Shown: piece by piece, positions 27,510-36,127 of the stretch
Layout of the letters: each line of letters opens with the position of its first letter
Position numbering within the stretch: position 1 is the stretch's first letter
From: Shinella daejeonensis
Lineage (GTDB): Bacteria; Pseudomonadota; Alphaproteobacteria; Rhizobiales; Rhizobiaceae
Length of the DNA stretch: 64,000 nucleotides
NCBI RefSeq assembly: GCF_024281235.1
Contig: NZ_JAHWXY010000010.1
Location: forward strand, 62,001-126,000
Reading direction: 5' to 3'
Translations under genes and position numbers: made by a program
Notes under the pieces: model-generated
Told to the model about the DNA's origin: nothing
The model's database searches: none
Seen by the model: the letters and a program-made list of their open reading frames with translations, nothing else

Positions 27510-28091
27510 ATGCGCAACATTGGATATGGACGGGTCAGCACGGTCGAGCAAAATCTCGATCTCCAGATTTCCGCGTTGAAGGCCGCTGGCTGCGACAGGA
27601 TCTTGACCGACGACGGGTATTCCGGATCCGACTTTTCCCGCCCTGGACTGACCAAGCTACTCCAAACCCTGCGCCGGGGTGACACGCTCACCGTCTGGCG
27701 CCTTGACCGTCTCGGGCGTTCCTTGTTCGAACTGCTGAAGCTGATCCGGGATATCAACGAGCGCGGTGTCGAGTTCCGGTCGCTGAGTGAGAACCTGGAC
27801 ACCAGCACGTCGGCGGGACGGCTGCTACTCCATGTCCTCGCCAGCATGGCCGAGTTCGAGCGGTCCCTGATCAGCGAACGAACCCGAGCCGGAATGGCTG
27901 CTGCTCGTGCGCGTGGGAGCCGTATCGGACGACGACCGGCAATGACAGATGAGGAGCGCCAGGAGGCACGTCTGGCTCTCGCTGACGGCTCTGCCACGGT
28001 CGATGTGATCGCCGAACAACATGGCATTCATCCGAGAACGTTGCTGCGCACCCTCAAAGCTGACGATCGTCGGCAGAATGCCGCTGTTTGA
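27510..28091 (+). CDS. Serine recombinase (resolvase/invertase, TnpR/Hin type)
   Basis: This 193-residue enzyme has the catalytic serine in IGYGRVST (about S10), the arginine-rich active-site strands (VWRLDRLGRSLFELL), the long E helix (LLLHVLASMAEFERSLISER), and a C-terminal HTH (IAEQHGIHPRTLLRTLKA). It resolves cointegrates or inverts DNA at res/hix-like sites. No transposase is next to it, so it may serve a plasmid-like or integrative element. The upstream 27277-27509 is probably its promoter/res region. Confidence 0.93.
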   Translation: MRNIGYGRVSTVEQNLDLQISALKAAGCDRILTDDGYSGSDFSRPGLTKLLQTLRRGDTLTVWRLDRLGRSLFELLKLIRDINERGVEFRSLSENLDTSTSAGRLLLHVLASMAEFERSLISERTRAGMAAARARGSRIGRRPAMTDEERQEARLALADGSATVDVIAEQHGIHPRTLLRTLKADDRRQNAAV

Positions 28092-28447
28092 CTGACAGGC
28101 GCTCGCTGGCTGGCTCCGGCGTGTGAGATGAGGAATTTTATGCGTCTCGATGCAAACGCGTGCTGGCGAGTCTGTATGAGTCACGAACGTGATAGCGGCG
28201 GACGATGTCATAATGAATGCAGAACTGGGGCAGTTTGAGCACCAAATTCACGAGAGGAGCAGAAATGCTCTTTACCAGCTTTTTGCAACTTTTTCTGACT
28301 GAAACCGGGGCCGCCTAGCCCAAATCCAACAGATCAAAGCCGCTGCTATGCTTGGGCACCATGGAAATGAGGCAATCCGGCAACCTAATAACTTCTATAA
28401 CGCCCTACACCTTCCTACTACACAGACATACACTTACCACACACCCT
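28092..28447. other. Intergenic stretch without a supported gene
   Basis: These 356 bases lie between the resolvase stop and the stop of the 411-residue protein. The only frames are short and without family features. I see no clear terminator, RNA gene or direct repeat. Confidence 0.45.
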
Positions 28448-29683
28448 TCAAGCTCCAGACAAAAAGTCTGCGCCAACACGGCTACCAAGGTTTCTGAGAG
28501 CGATGCGAACTCGGGCGTTCAGCTCATCATAAGCAACGAACGTTCCCACCACTCCCTTTGCCGTCCTGTCGATAGGAGACAAGCGTAGCCCACGTTCATG
28601 AATGTCCGGAAGGATCGTTCGCCTCATCTGAAGCCAGCGTTCGGCGCGAACTTCATCCATTGCCTTCAAACCCATCACGCCGGTCTTGAAGAACTTTGAA
28701 GCCCGCTCCGGATTGCGCGCTGCAGCGATAGTCATTCCTATACCTGTTTTCCGGTTTACCTGGCTGACGAAGGTCGGCAATGCGAACTGGAAATACCGTC
28801 CCTGAAGGCGTGTGAAGCTCAACGCCTTGAGATCGTCCAGATACGTGATCCCTAGTGCCTTTACCTCCGGTCGATCCAACGTCACCTCCACCCGCGCTCT
28901 CTTCGATTTGTCATCGAGCGGCATGAAGGTGCCAGCAGCTATATTTTGCTGATCGATGATCTTATCCATCACGCGCCATGTCACTGGCGCGTTCTTCTCA
29001 CCGACCACCAATGTGCCATCGGTATATGGAGCACGATCCCAACCCGTCTCCATTAGGAAACGCTTGTTCTGCTCGCTTGTCAGGCGACCAAAATCATATA
29101 GCAGGCGATTGGTATAACCCTCTCCCCGGCCCCAGACGGTCCTCGGTCGATCTCGCACCTTAGAGATCACATCTTGGTTTACCTGAAGATGGTTCATCAA
29201 CACACGAGCCATCCTAGCGCGTTCAAGTTCGTTCGGTGTCTTCGGCGTGAAATCGACACTGATCTCAACACTGCGAACAATCGGATCTAGCGCCAAGCCG
29301 AACTTTGCGCGAAGCGCGTCCATTGCCTTGAGCACAACGGATATCTCCGGTTCCTGAAATCGAATGTCGAAACCATCTGACGATGCATTCGCGTCGCCGA
29401 ATATGTTCTCGACAAAGAGTGCGCGCCCAACGATGCTTTCTAGTTCTTTCTGGACCCATTGGAATTGGGTATGGCGGTTCAGCAGGACGCCAATCGTGAT
29501 CCAGTCGATGACTGCCCGGCTCGTGAATTGCGCCAAATCGATCACAGGACGCAGCGCGTATCGCCCATCGAGCCGCTTCTGCTTCTTCAAAAGCTCCATT
29601 CTGCGGTAATCGAGATAGCCGACCAAAGCAGGCGCCTTGGCGGCAATCAACGGAACATGCAGATCCGGGGTGTGACTGTTCAT
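28448..29683 (-). CDS. Putative replication-initiator-like protein of a mobile element
   Basis: This 411-residue protein is of uncertain family. It has paired beta-strand segments with alternating charge (VRSVEISVDFTP near residue 140, RARVEVTLDRPEVKALG near residue 262) that recall the core strands of rolling-circle Rep_trans-type initiators. The YTNRLLYDFGRLTS segment lies between them. I see no unambiguous HUH motif, so the assignment is weak. Its start overlaps the stop of a small upstream frame by ATGA. Its position with the integrase and resolvase argues for a role in the biology of a mobile element. Confidence 0.45.
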   Translation of the reverse strand: MNSHTPDLHVPLIAAKAPALVGYLDYRRMELLKKQKRLDGRYALRPVIDLAQFTSRAVIDWITIGVLLNRHTQFQWVQKELESIVGRALFVENIFGDANASSDGFDIRFQEPEISVVLKAMDALRAKFGLALDPIVRSVEISVDFTPKTPNELERARMARVLMNHLQVNQDVISKVRDRPRTVWGRGEGYTNRLLYDFGRLTSEQNKRFLMETGWDRAPYTDGTLVVGEKNAPVTWRVMDKIIDQQNIAAGTFMPLDDKSKRARVEVTLDRPEVKALGITYLDDLKALSFTRLQGRYFQFALPTFVSQVNRKTGIGMTIAAARNPERASKFFKTGVMGLKAMDEVRAERWLQMRRTILPDIHERGLRLSPIDRTAKGVVGTFVAYDELNARVRIALRNLGSRVGADFLSGA

Positions 29684-29982
29684 TCTCGTATTCCTGCCAT
29701 CACGGCTCCACTCTTACCCTGATTGCCGACGGTCGGAGAAGTCGAAATACGCCACCGATCGCATGAGCATACCAATACGCTCTCTTTGACTCGAGGGTTC
29801 GCCCTGACGCGCTTCGTTGCGTTTTGTGTGTCCTTGCCTTCATCATGCACAGCGCGCGCCAGAACGAATCCCTGAGCGTTTGGCGAAGTCGCCCGCATGA
29901 CCTCTCCGGCTATCGACTGCTTTATAGCGGTGGCGGAATAGGGATACTTCTCCAGGGCGGCGATCCAATGCTCGGGTGGCAA
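29680..29982 (-). CDS. Small hypothetical protein coupled to the downstream Rep-like gene
   Basis: A 100-residue frame (PPEHWIAALEKYPYSATAIKQS near its start) begins with TTG and ends in a 4-base ATGA overlap with the 411-residue gene, which is the main reason to believe it. The TTG is directly preceded by an in-frame stop, so part of the N-terminus may be lost. The segment resembles the end of small phage-type HTH proteins. Function unknown. Confidence 0.35.
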   Translation of the reverse strand: MPPEHWIAALEKYPYSATAIKQSIAGEVMRATSPNAQGFVLARAVHDEGKDTQNATKRVRANPRVKESVLVCSCDRWRISTSPTVGNQGKSGAVMAGIRE

Positions 29983-30418
29983 TCAAGGATTTTTCCGATC
30001 ACCGAAGTGCAGCAAAGAAGCGTTCTCACGCATCTCCGGTCGTTTTCACGCTCAGACGATGCAGAAGATGCTGGATATCGCGCCGCAAATTCAGAAATCC
30101 CGCCGCTCGTGTCAATCTACGGGAAAGATAGAGGAAACAAGCATCTTATTCTCATTAAGACGCTCGACCAATGACAGCCACCGTTGCACCACGCTGCTCA
30201 GTCCCATGAGCGGCACCGGACAGCGAACATTTTGGCAGATCGGGAAGGGTAAGGCAGGAGAGGTGGTCACGACGCCAGGACGTTGATGGCGACCCGAGAC
30301 ATCCCCTTCGATGAAGCAGGTTTCTCTAGGACTTCGCTTGACGGCAAAGGCATGAGGTGCACCCGCCCAAGGGACAGATAGGCGGGCGACGTGCTTCTAT
30401 TCGTATAGGTAGATCAAG
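29983..30418. other. Intergenic stretch downstream of the integrase
   Basis: Nothing definite is seen in these 436 bases. Only very short frames occur, for example a 31-codon minus-strand frame near 30110-30210. An excisionase gene, often found here, was looked for and not recognised. Confidence 0.4.
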
Positions 30419-31411
30419 CTACCCGAGACGGGCAACGAGATCGTCAGCGGCTAGGTGCGTATAGCGCTTGAGCATCCTCAGCTCCTTATGACCGGAGATG
30501 CTGCTCACCTCGATCATATTCAGCCCACGCTCGAACAGACGGCTGACGCCTTCATGACGTAGATCGTGGAAGCGCAGCGCTTTGACATTCGAGCGAACCA
30601 GGAGACGGCGCCATGCTTGTTCGAGTGCACCCGGCTTCATGGGAAATACAATAGATCGATCTACGTCTGCATGCTCCTTCCATTCCGTCAGAGCATCGAA
30701 GGCACGCTGGGATAGAGGCACCTCACGCCCGGATCCGTTCTTCGTCATCGTCAACGTGATCACCCGGCGATTGTGAGAGACATCGGACCACTTGAGCCCC
30801 AGAATCTCCCCTCGGCGCATCCCGGTCTCGATAGCGAGGATTAGCAGCGTCCGGAGATAGGGAATCTTGCCACGATCGCAACCATCGAGAAGGCGCTGCT
30901 CCTCGTCGCCGGTCAGGCGTCGGCTACGCTCGTTCCGAATGACCGGACGGCGCACGAGCTTCACGACGTTCCTGGCAAGCGGCAAACCCCAATCGCGCAT
31001 GGCAACCTCGATGACGTGGCTGAGGATAGCAAGCTCACGAACGGCAGTAGATGGAGCTACCGACTGGAGCCGCTCATCACGGAACGACGCGATGTCCTGC
31101 TGGCTCAGTCCGATCAGCGTCCGGTAAGCAAGATCATGACGCCGGAGCACATCGATCCGCTGGATCTCCTGGGTGGCACCGCGTTTCGTTGGAGAAACCT
31201 CGTGCCGATAGCGCTCCAGTAGTTCGCCGAGCGTCGTGGTCTCCAAGATCCTTGTGTCCGGTGCGGCACCGAAGCGGTCGACCTGGGCTTCCAAGTCGCG
31301 CGCCCACTTCTCGGCATCCTGCTTCGTGTCGAAACTCTTGCAGCGGGGTTTCATGCCGCGCCGGCGCACCTGGGCTTGCCAGCGTCCTCTGAGCTTTCTG
31401 ATCGTCGCCAT
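30419..31411 (-). CDS. int: Tyrosine recombinase / phage-type integrase
   Basis: The 330-residue integrase has an N-terminal arm-binding region (IRKLRGRWQAQVRRRGMKPR), a SAM-like core-binding domain (about 60-145) and the catalytic domain with Arg in AIETGMRRGEILGLKW, the HxxR box in LRFHDLRHEG, the late His in SISGHKELRMLK, and Tyr in RYTHL. It catalyses site-specific integration and excision. Integrases are often next to their attachment site, so 31412-31601 or the far side of 30418 may hold it, but no repeat was recognised there. Confidence 0.94.
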   Translation of the reverse strand: MATIRKLRGRWQAQVRRRGMKPRCKSFDTKQDAEKWARDLEAQVDRFGAAPDTRILETTTLGELLERYRHEVSPTKRGATQEIQRIDVLRRHDLAYRTLIGLSQQDIASFRDERLQSVAPSTAVRELAILSHVIEVAMRDWGLPLARNVVKLVRRPVIRNERSRRLTGDEEQRLLDGCDRGKIPYLRTLLILAIETGMRRGEILGLKWSDVSHNRRVITLTMTKNGSGREVPLSQRAFDALTEWKEHADVDRSIVFPMKPGALEQAWRRLLVRSNVKALRFHDLRHEGVSRLFERGLNMIEVSSISGHKELRMLKRYTHLAADDLVARLG

Positions 31412-31601
31412 GTGATCTCCAATAGGTGTTGAAGGTCACGCGTAGGACGCCCCCGGAGGGGTGCCAAGCATTATCCCGGCCGTGCCGGTTGCCGCATTGC
31501 TTGCTGCAATCATGAATGGACACTCTGCTGACGCAGCAACCTTGCCAATCCGTGGATTATCCTGTTTGTTCTAGAGATGGTCTCACTGAGGGTATCCGAA
31601 C

Positions 31602-32702
31602 GTGTCTGTAGAATTTTCTGAAGACGAGTTTATGAAAGCGTGTGGTCTGAATCAGGAAGAGTGGGACTTGTTGAATGATAGCAGAGCAACGCTTCATGCC
31701 ATATTTACCGATTTTAAAAAGAAACACGATCAATTTACTGAGATCGCGGTCAGCTTGAGCAGGCTGATACAGAAACTACCTGGAGTGCATTCCGTCAGGT
31801 GGAGGATAAAAGATCCTCATCATCTAGTAAAAAAGATCGCCCGAAAGAAAGCGGCGGCTGTTGAGAAATACGCAACGATCTCACCAGAGAATTATCGTGA
31901 TGTTGTAACCGATCTGATCGGCATACGAGCGCTGCACTTGTTTAAGGGAGATTTTCCGACTTTACATCGGTCAATCATCGAGACGTGGGAGCTTGATGAA
32001 AATCCGGTTGCCTATGTGCGTAAGGGCGATACCGAGGAGTTGAGGACCCTATACCGGGAGCTTGAGTTGGAAGTGGAGGAGCATAAGGATGGGTATCGAT
32101 CCATCCACTACATCACAAAGACGAACTTCACAAAGACCACCGTAAAGTGCGAACTTCAGGTTCGGACAATATTCGAAGAGGGATGGAGCGAGATCGATCA
32201 CAAGGTCCGGTATCCCGACTTTTCTAACGACCCACTCATCCGAGATTTTTTACATATCTTCAATCGCCTTAGCGGCGCGGCGGACGAAATGGGAACATTC
32301 GTAAATCGTTTAGCTGCGGATTTGACTGCTTTAACAGCCGAACAGGCGACGGCTGTTTCCAGAGCATCTGAGATAGAAGCGCAACTTTCTGAGAAAATTC
32401 AGAAGATTGAAGCGTTGTCGTCAAAAAATACTTCGATGCAGTCGGAGATGAAGGAGTTAAAATCACTTATCGCTCGGCAAAAGGCTGAACTTTCAATTCA
32501 AATAGGTAGTGGAGGCCTTGGTTCAAGCGCACTAGAAAGACTCCATGTAAATTCTGATTTACATGCTGTTTCAGATATATTGAGAACTTTAAATATTTCT
32601 CCATCTCTTTATGGAGATGCAGTGTCTGCCTCAAAAAATATAATTGACGCAAGTAAGATCGCTGCTGATGCAGTAAAATTGGTTACAAAGAAAAAGGAAT
32701 AG
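31602..32702 (+). CDS. RelA/SpoT-domain protein with C-terminal coiled coil (candidate toxSAS/anti-phage factor)
   Basis: This 366-residue protein carries a single RelA_SpoT nucleotidyltransferase domain. Its blocks are VVTDLIGIRALH (about 101-112), GYRSIHY (164-170) and CELQVRTIFEEGWSEIDHK (183-201), which supply the G-loop-facing, tyrosine and ExQ/H residues of alarmone synthetases. It lacks the HD hydrolase and TGS/ACT domains of housekeeping Rel. From about 245 to 305 there is a heptad-like coiled coil (SEIEAQLSEKIQKIEALSSK and onward). The gene is much richer in A and T than its surroundings and lies 190 bases from the integrase, which points to horizontal acquisition. Some single-domain proteins of this family pyrophosphorylate nucleotides or tRNA as toxins; the activity here is inferred. 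Confidence 0.8.
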   Translation: MSVEFSEDEFMKACGLNQEEWDLLNDSRATLHAIFTDFKKKHDQFTEIAVSLSRLIQKLPGVHSVRWRIKDPHHLVKKIARKKAAAVEKYATISPENYRDVVTDLIGIRALHLFKGDFPTLHRSIIETWELDENPVAYVRKGDTEELRTLYRELELEVEEHKDGYRSIHYITKTNFTKTTVKCELQVRTIFEEGWSEIDHKVRYPDFSNDPLIRDFLHIFNRLSGAADEMGTFVNRLAADLTALTAEQATAVSRASEIEAQLSEKIQKIEALSSKNTSMQSEMKELKSLIARQKAELSIQIGSGGLGSSALERLHVNSDLHAVSDILRTLNISPSLYGDAVSASKNIIDASKIAADAVKLVTKKKE

Positions 32703-32933
32703 TGACTAGCAAATATTACATGTGCCTTAGTCCGATCATGATGTAGGTGACTACCGCAGTTCTCTGATTTGAGGCAAGCGTAGTATTGCTTCACATTATC
32801 GGCGCCTCGTAATTGTAAAGTGAGTGCGCCTAGAGCGTGGCCCGGTTGGCAAATTTACAGAGCACATCTTTAATCGAAAGTAATATATAAGCTCTAATAG
32901 AAAGCTAAAACCTTGCACTGCAAGGCTCCGGAA

Positions 32934-33000
32934 TGGCGGGCCGTGCGGGATAGCGATGAGAACTATATCCACTCCATAGCCCTCCATAACCCTTCAAAAT
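32934..33000. repeat. 67-bp imperfect direct repeat, copy 1
   Basis: It matches 41569-41635 at 58 of 67 positions without gaps. All nine differences are transitions. Both copies can be read in one frame as WRA(V/M)RDSDENY(I/V)(H/Y)SIAL followed by a stop codon. The surrounding 32703-33522 (820 bases) holds no supported gene. It could be an attachment-site-like repeat or a duplicated gene 3' end. Confidence 0.75.
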
Positions 33001-33522
33001 AAGCCTAAGGGACCGCAGAGCTGGCTGAAAGCCATCAGATGCCCGCTTAGCGCCCAAATGTCGGTCGTTTGAACAGATCGCCGGCCATCCCGAAAGCTGC
33101 CGTTCGGTTGGACAGCCGTATTGTGGATTTCTATCCGCCGTTGTCGGATATGCAGTTCCACTTCCTGGAACGGTTTGGTCCAGGCCTTGTTCAGCTGGGC
33201 TTTTCGGCTCTGATGGTTTCGACCTTGGCCAAGGGGTTCCTAACCGGGCGCTTCTACAATACACTTCGAGATCAAGTCGCGTGAGCGACAACTAATTCCG
33301 GAGGTGGTATAGATTCGGCTGTAGCAAACAAAAAATGACCGAATCTATCTTTCGATAATGCTGTATTACGTCAAGGGAGGGCGAGAACCGCTTAAATTGC
33401 CTGTGAAATATCCCTCGCGACCGACGCTCCGACTGCACACCCTCAGCGATGCCGGCGTCCATCCTGAAATTCCCACGCGCGGCGTAGCATGTCGCCGGTC
33501 GGCGTCTTCGCGGTGACCCCCC

Positions 33523-34371
33523 ATGCTCCAGTTCGACGGCCGTTGGAGATTTGACAGTCCAGGTCCGATAGAATCCGGCGTCGACGACGCTTTCCGTGAC
33601 CTCATCAATCGGATTGCCGGACAAGCTCCGCGTAAATCCATCCTTGAACATTTCAAGTCACGGTTCGCCGCCGCGGCCAACATCCAATACTGGCCGAGCA
33701 GCAACGAGCGGTTCGCCGCCGAGGATCTCACTACCGCCATGTCCGAAGCAGCGACGAACGCGCCTTTATTCATCGAAGCGTTCTGGCTCGGCTGTGAGGA
33801 ACTCCGGCTCCGTCATCCCGAAATGGTGTTGCCCGACGCGGGTCGGATCAACCGCATCCTCACCGACACAAACGCCGGCTATCAGCTCGATCCGCCCATG
33901 CTGGTTGCCACCCGTGTGCATATCCCCATCGCGGTTCCGACCCCGCCCCCATCACTGGATGTGCAGGCCCGGTCGCTCATCGAGCAGGCGCTGCAGGCCT
34001 CAGAACGTGCCCTGGCCGAGGGGAACGGCCGACAGGCCGTCCAGGAAGTCTTGTGGCTACTGGAGACCATCTCCACTGCATTTCGCAGTCCTGAGGTGTT
34101 CGACGGCACCATTCAGGGACGCTACTTCAACAAAATCATCGGTGAGTTGCGCCTGCGCGGTCGCGGGCATCAGGAACAGATCCTGCAATGGATGATGACA
34201 TTGCATGGATACCTGTCCTCCCCCACCGGCGGCGGGGTGCGCCATGGCGTCGATCTCAAGGAAGGCCTCGCCCTGGGAATCGAAGAGGCGCGTCTCTACT
34301 GCAATCTCATCCGTAGCTACCTGACATTTCTCATGGCGGAGCATGAGCGCCTGACAAGGCGCGCCGCATGA
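33523..34371 (+). CDS. Abortive-infection-like helical protein, first gene of a three-gene operon
   Basis: The 282-residue product is mostly helical. The N-terminal part (SGVDDAFRDLINRIAGQAPR, ILEHFKSRFAAAANIQYWPSS) resembles AbiJ-NTD-like segments. The C-terminal part (ALQASERALAEGNGRQAVQE, then GGGVRHGVDL, then NLIRSYLTFLMAEHERL) resembles the Abi_C/HEPN-like helical bundle in which an RxxxxxH-type pair can be an RNase site. There is an RHG but no textbook HEPN motif, so catalysis is uncertain. The stop overlaps the next start (ATGA). The ATG at 33523 has a poor ribosome site. A named family was not recognised with confidence. Confidence 0.55.
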   Translation: MLQFDGRWRFDSPGPIESGVDDAFRDLINRIAGQAPRKSILEHFKSRFAAAANIQYWPSSNERFAAEDLTTAMSEAATNAPLFIEAFWLGCEELRLRHPEMVLPDAGRINRILTDTNAGYQLDPPMLVATRVHIPIAVPTPPPSLDVQARSLIEQALQASERALAEGNGRQAVQEVLWLLETISTAFRSPEVFDGTIQGRYFNKIIGELRLRGRGHQEQILQWMMTLHGYLSSPTGGGVRHGVDLKEGLALGIEEARLYCNLIRSYLTFLMAEHERLTRRAA

Positions 34372-35255
34372 CCGTCTATATGACGAAGACGTGGGGATTT
34401 GGATCGCCATCCGGGCCACTTCAATTTAGCCAGCGCGGGTGGCGGGACCGAGCCCGCGGCCTCCTCCGGCCAGGCGATCTTGTAGTGATCGTCGGCACGA
34501 TGGGCGATGAAACCCATTCCGAAGAGCGCGGCATGATCCTTGGCCTCATGGAGCCGACCACGACGATCGTCAGCTCTCTCGACTACGACCTCGCCCGTGG
34601 CCCACGCGATTTCGATGAGGCTGGCAACTACCGCTGGCCGTTCGGGCTCGAGCTCTTGCGTGCCTGGCGCTTCCTCGAAACAAGGACCGCCTTGTCGGCG
34701 ATCTCGCCACGGCGCTTCAGCATGGATTCCGCGCAGGGAATCGTACCGCTCCTCGCAGATGAGGCCGAGGCGATCCTGCTCTTGCCCAGAGAACCGGTCG
34801 CGCTGCTCCGGCCCGCTCGAACCGAGGCACGGGTCGCGGGTCTAGAGGCAGCTCGCCGGCGAGGCGCACCGCCACCAACGACCAAGCGCACCGGCATCAT
34901 GCATATGCGGAGGGCACCAGCCTTCACCTACGCCATGATGATCGAAGGCGCTTCACCCCCTTCGTTCAAGATTGGCTGGGCCTTTGACTGGAGGCAGCGG
35001 GAGCGCAATTTCAACCAGTCAGCCATGCCCGAGCTCGGTGGCGTTCGATACCGCACGATCCTCCACGAACTGTGGGACACGGCCATAGATGCCTTTCGCA
35101 TGGAGCAGGCGATCCTCCGCCATTTCGATGCTCTCCGGCATGCGCGCAATCAAGAGGTGGTATCCGCGGTCTCGGCAGACACGATCCAGAAGTCGTGGAT
35201 CGATTACCTTTCGAACCACAGGAAGCGGAGCACACGGGCAGGAAAAGGCACATGA
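34368..35255 (+). CDS. EVE/PUA-like domain fused to a GIY-YIG (T5orf172/MUG113-like) nuclease
   Basis: This 295-residue two-domain protein has an N-terminal half (TWGFGSP at 8-14, RPGDLVVIVGTMG at 34-46, RGMILGLMEP at 54-63, ELLRAWRF at 95-102) with the pattern of EVE/PUA-like domains, which often read modified bases. The C-terminal half (about 186-255) matches the GIY-YIG nuclease core: YAM strand, FKIGWAFDWRQRERNF (the second GIY-YIG half with its arginine) and the glutamate of FRMEQAIL. Together they suggest a nuclease guided by base modification or RNA/DNA recognition. It is coupled by ATGA at both ends to its neighbours. The fold calls are by eye; biochemical activity is inferred. Confidence 0.65.
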   Translation: MTVYMTKTWGFGSPSGPLQFSQRGWRDRARGLLRPGDLVVIVGTMGDETHSEERGMILGLMEPTTTIVSSLDYDLARGPRDFDEAGNYRWPFGLELLRAWRFLETRTALSAISPRRFSMDSAQGIVPLLADEAEAILLLPREPVALLRPARTEARVAGLEAARRRGAPPPTTKRTGIMHMRRAPAFTYAMMIEGASPPSFKIGWAFDWRQRERNFNQSAMPELGGVRYRTILHELWDTAIDAFRMEQAILRHFDALRHARNQEVVSAVSADTIQKSWIDYLSNHRKRSTRAGKGT

Positions 35256-36091
35256 AGAAGCCGTCCGCGATGGTCAGCAAGAGCACCAGGTTTCCCTTCC
35301 AGGTTGCCGTATCCTGTTGGATTGACCTGCTCGGCTATGGCGAGATGATCTCCGCCTCCGGGTTCAATCCACTGCACGCCGAAGCGCGCGATGCCCTCGC
35401 TCGCATCAGGACGTTTCATCGCATCGTCGCCGACCACAGCGCGAGATACTTTCCGACATTAGTGATGAATGATGGGGCGGTCGCCTATCGTGATCTCTCC
35501 CTGCGAGCGCGCTCACCTACTCACGATTTTCTCGTGCGGGCGTGGAAGATGTTCGAGGCGGTCCGGAACGAGGACATGAAGAGTGGCCATCCAGGACCGC
35601 GGATGGTCTTGGCCTGCGGGTTTCGCATGCTGGGACGGCGTGCCGGCCTGGACGCGTCTCGCGACCACTTCAAATCAATCGTCGATCGGTTGCAGAGGGG
35701 CGATATCGGCGCCGAGCAAGCGGTACGCGAGGCAGCATCGATGCGGCCGCGCTTTGATATCGTCCCGCAACTGCAAGCGAACTTCGCCTTCACAAAAGCC
35801 TATGTCGCCGAGCAGACCGGGACGAAGGGCAAACTTCCCGGTCCCGCATTCTACGTGGACATGGCGATATTCGGCGGCGACCGTCCGCAATGGATTGATC
35901 TCGGCCCTGACATTGACTGGGCACACCCCAAGTTGAACTTGCATGCGGTTTTCGCTGAGGTCCGTGGCATGCAGGATGGGCGACATCCGAGCGGCGGGCC
36001 GACCGATATTCGCGATGGCCTTGCCGTTGCGCAGACGCTTGCCAACGACCCAGATGTCCTTATGGCACTACACGCCGCGGAAAAATCGTAG
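35252..36091 (+). CDS. Cyclase-fold-like protein, third gene of the operon
   Basis: The 279-residue product begins at an ATG overlapping the previous stop (ATGA). The opening strand SCWIDLLGYGEMI and, 40-odd residues later, FPTLVMNDGAVAYRDLSL are laid out like the first two metal-site strands of class III nucleotide cyclase-like domains (hhhDhhG and hhSDghhh). The usual SD is replaced here by ND. A later segment (GPAFYVDMAIFGG) could be another core strand. It may be a degenerate cyclase or a structural homologue; no named family was recognised. Confidence 0.45.
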   Translation: MKKPSAMVSKSTRFPFQVAVSCWIDLLGYGEMISASGFNPLHAEARDALARIRTFHRIVADHSARYFPTLVMNDGAVAYRDLSLRARSPTHDFLVRAWKMFEAVRNEDMKSGHPGPRMVLACGFRMLGRRAGLDASRDHFKSIVDRLQRGDIGAEQAVREAASMRPRFDIVPQLQANFAFTKAYVAEQTGTKGKLPGPAFYVDMAIFGGDRPQWIDLGPDIDWAHPKLNLHAVFAEVRGMQDGRHPSGGPTDIRDGLAVAQTLANDPDVLMALHAAEKS

Positions 36092-36127
36092 CCATCGCCC
36101 GGGAACGGTCCGCTTCCCATCGACGGC

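Noticed and set aside
24061-31601. A second copy of the tRNA-Ser 3' end as a far attachment site near the integrase
   Set aside because: I scanned the integrase flanks and the island gaps and found no such repeat; if one exists it may be outside the window.
33069-33284. 71-codon plus-strand frame between copy 1 of the repeat and the three-gene operon
   Set aside because: No ribosome site and no recognisable domain; possibly a fragment, but not supported.
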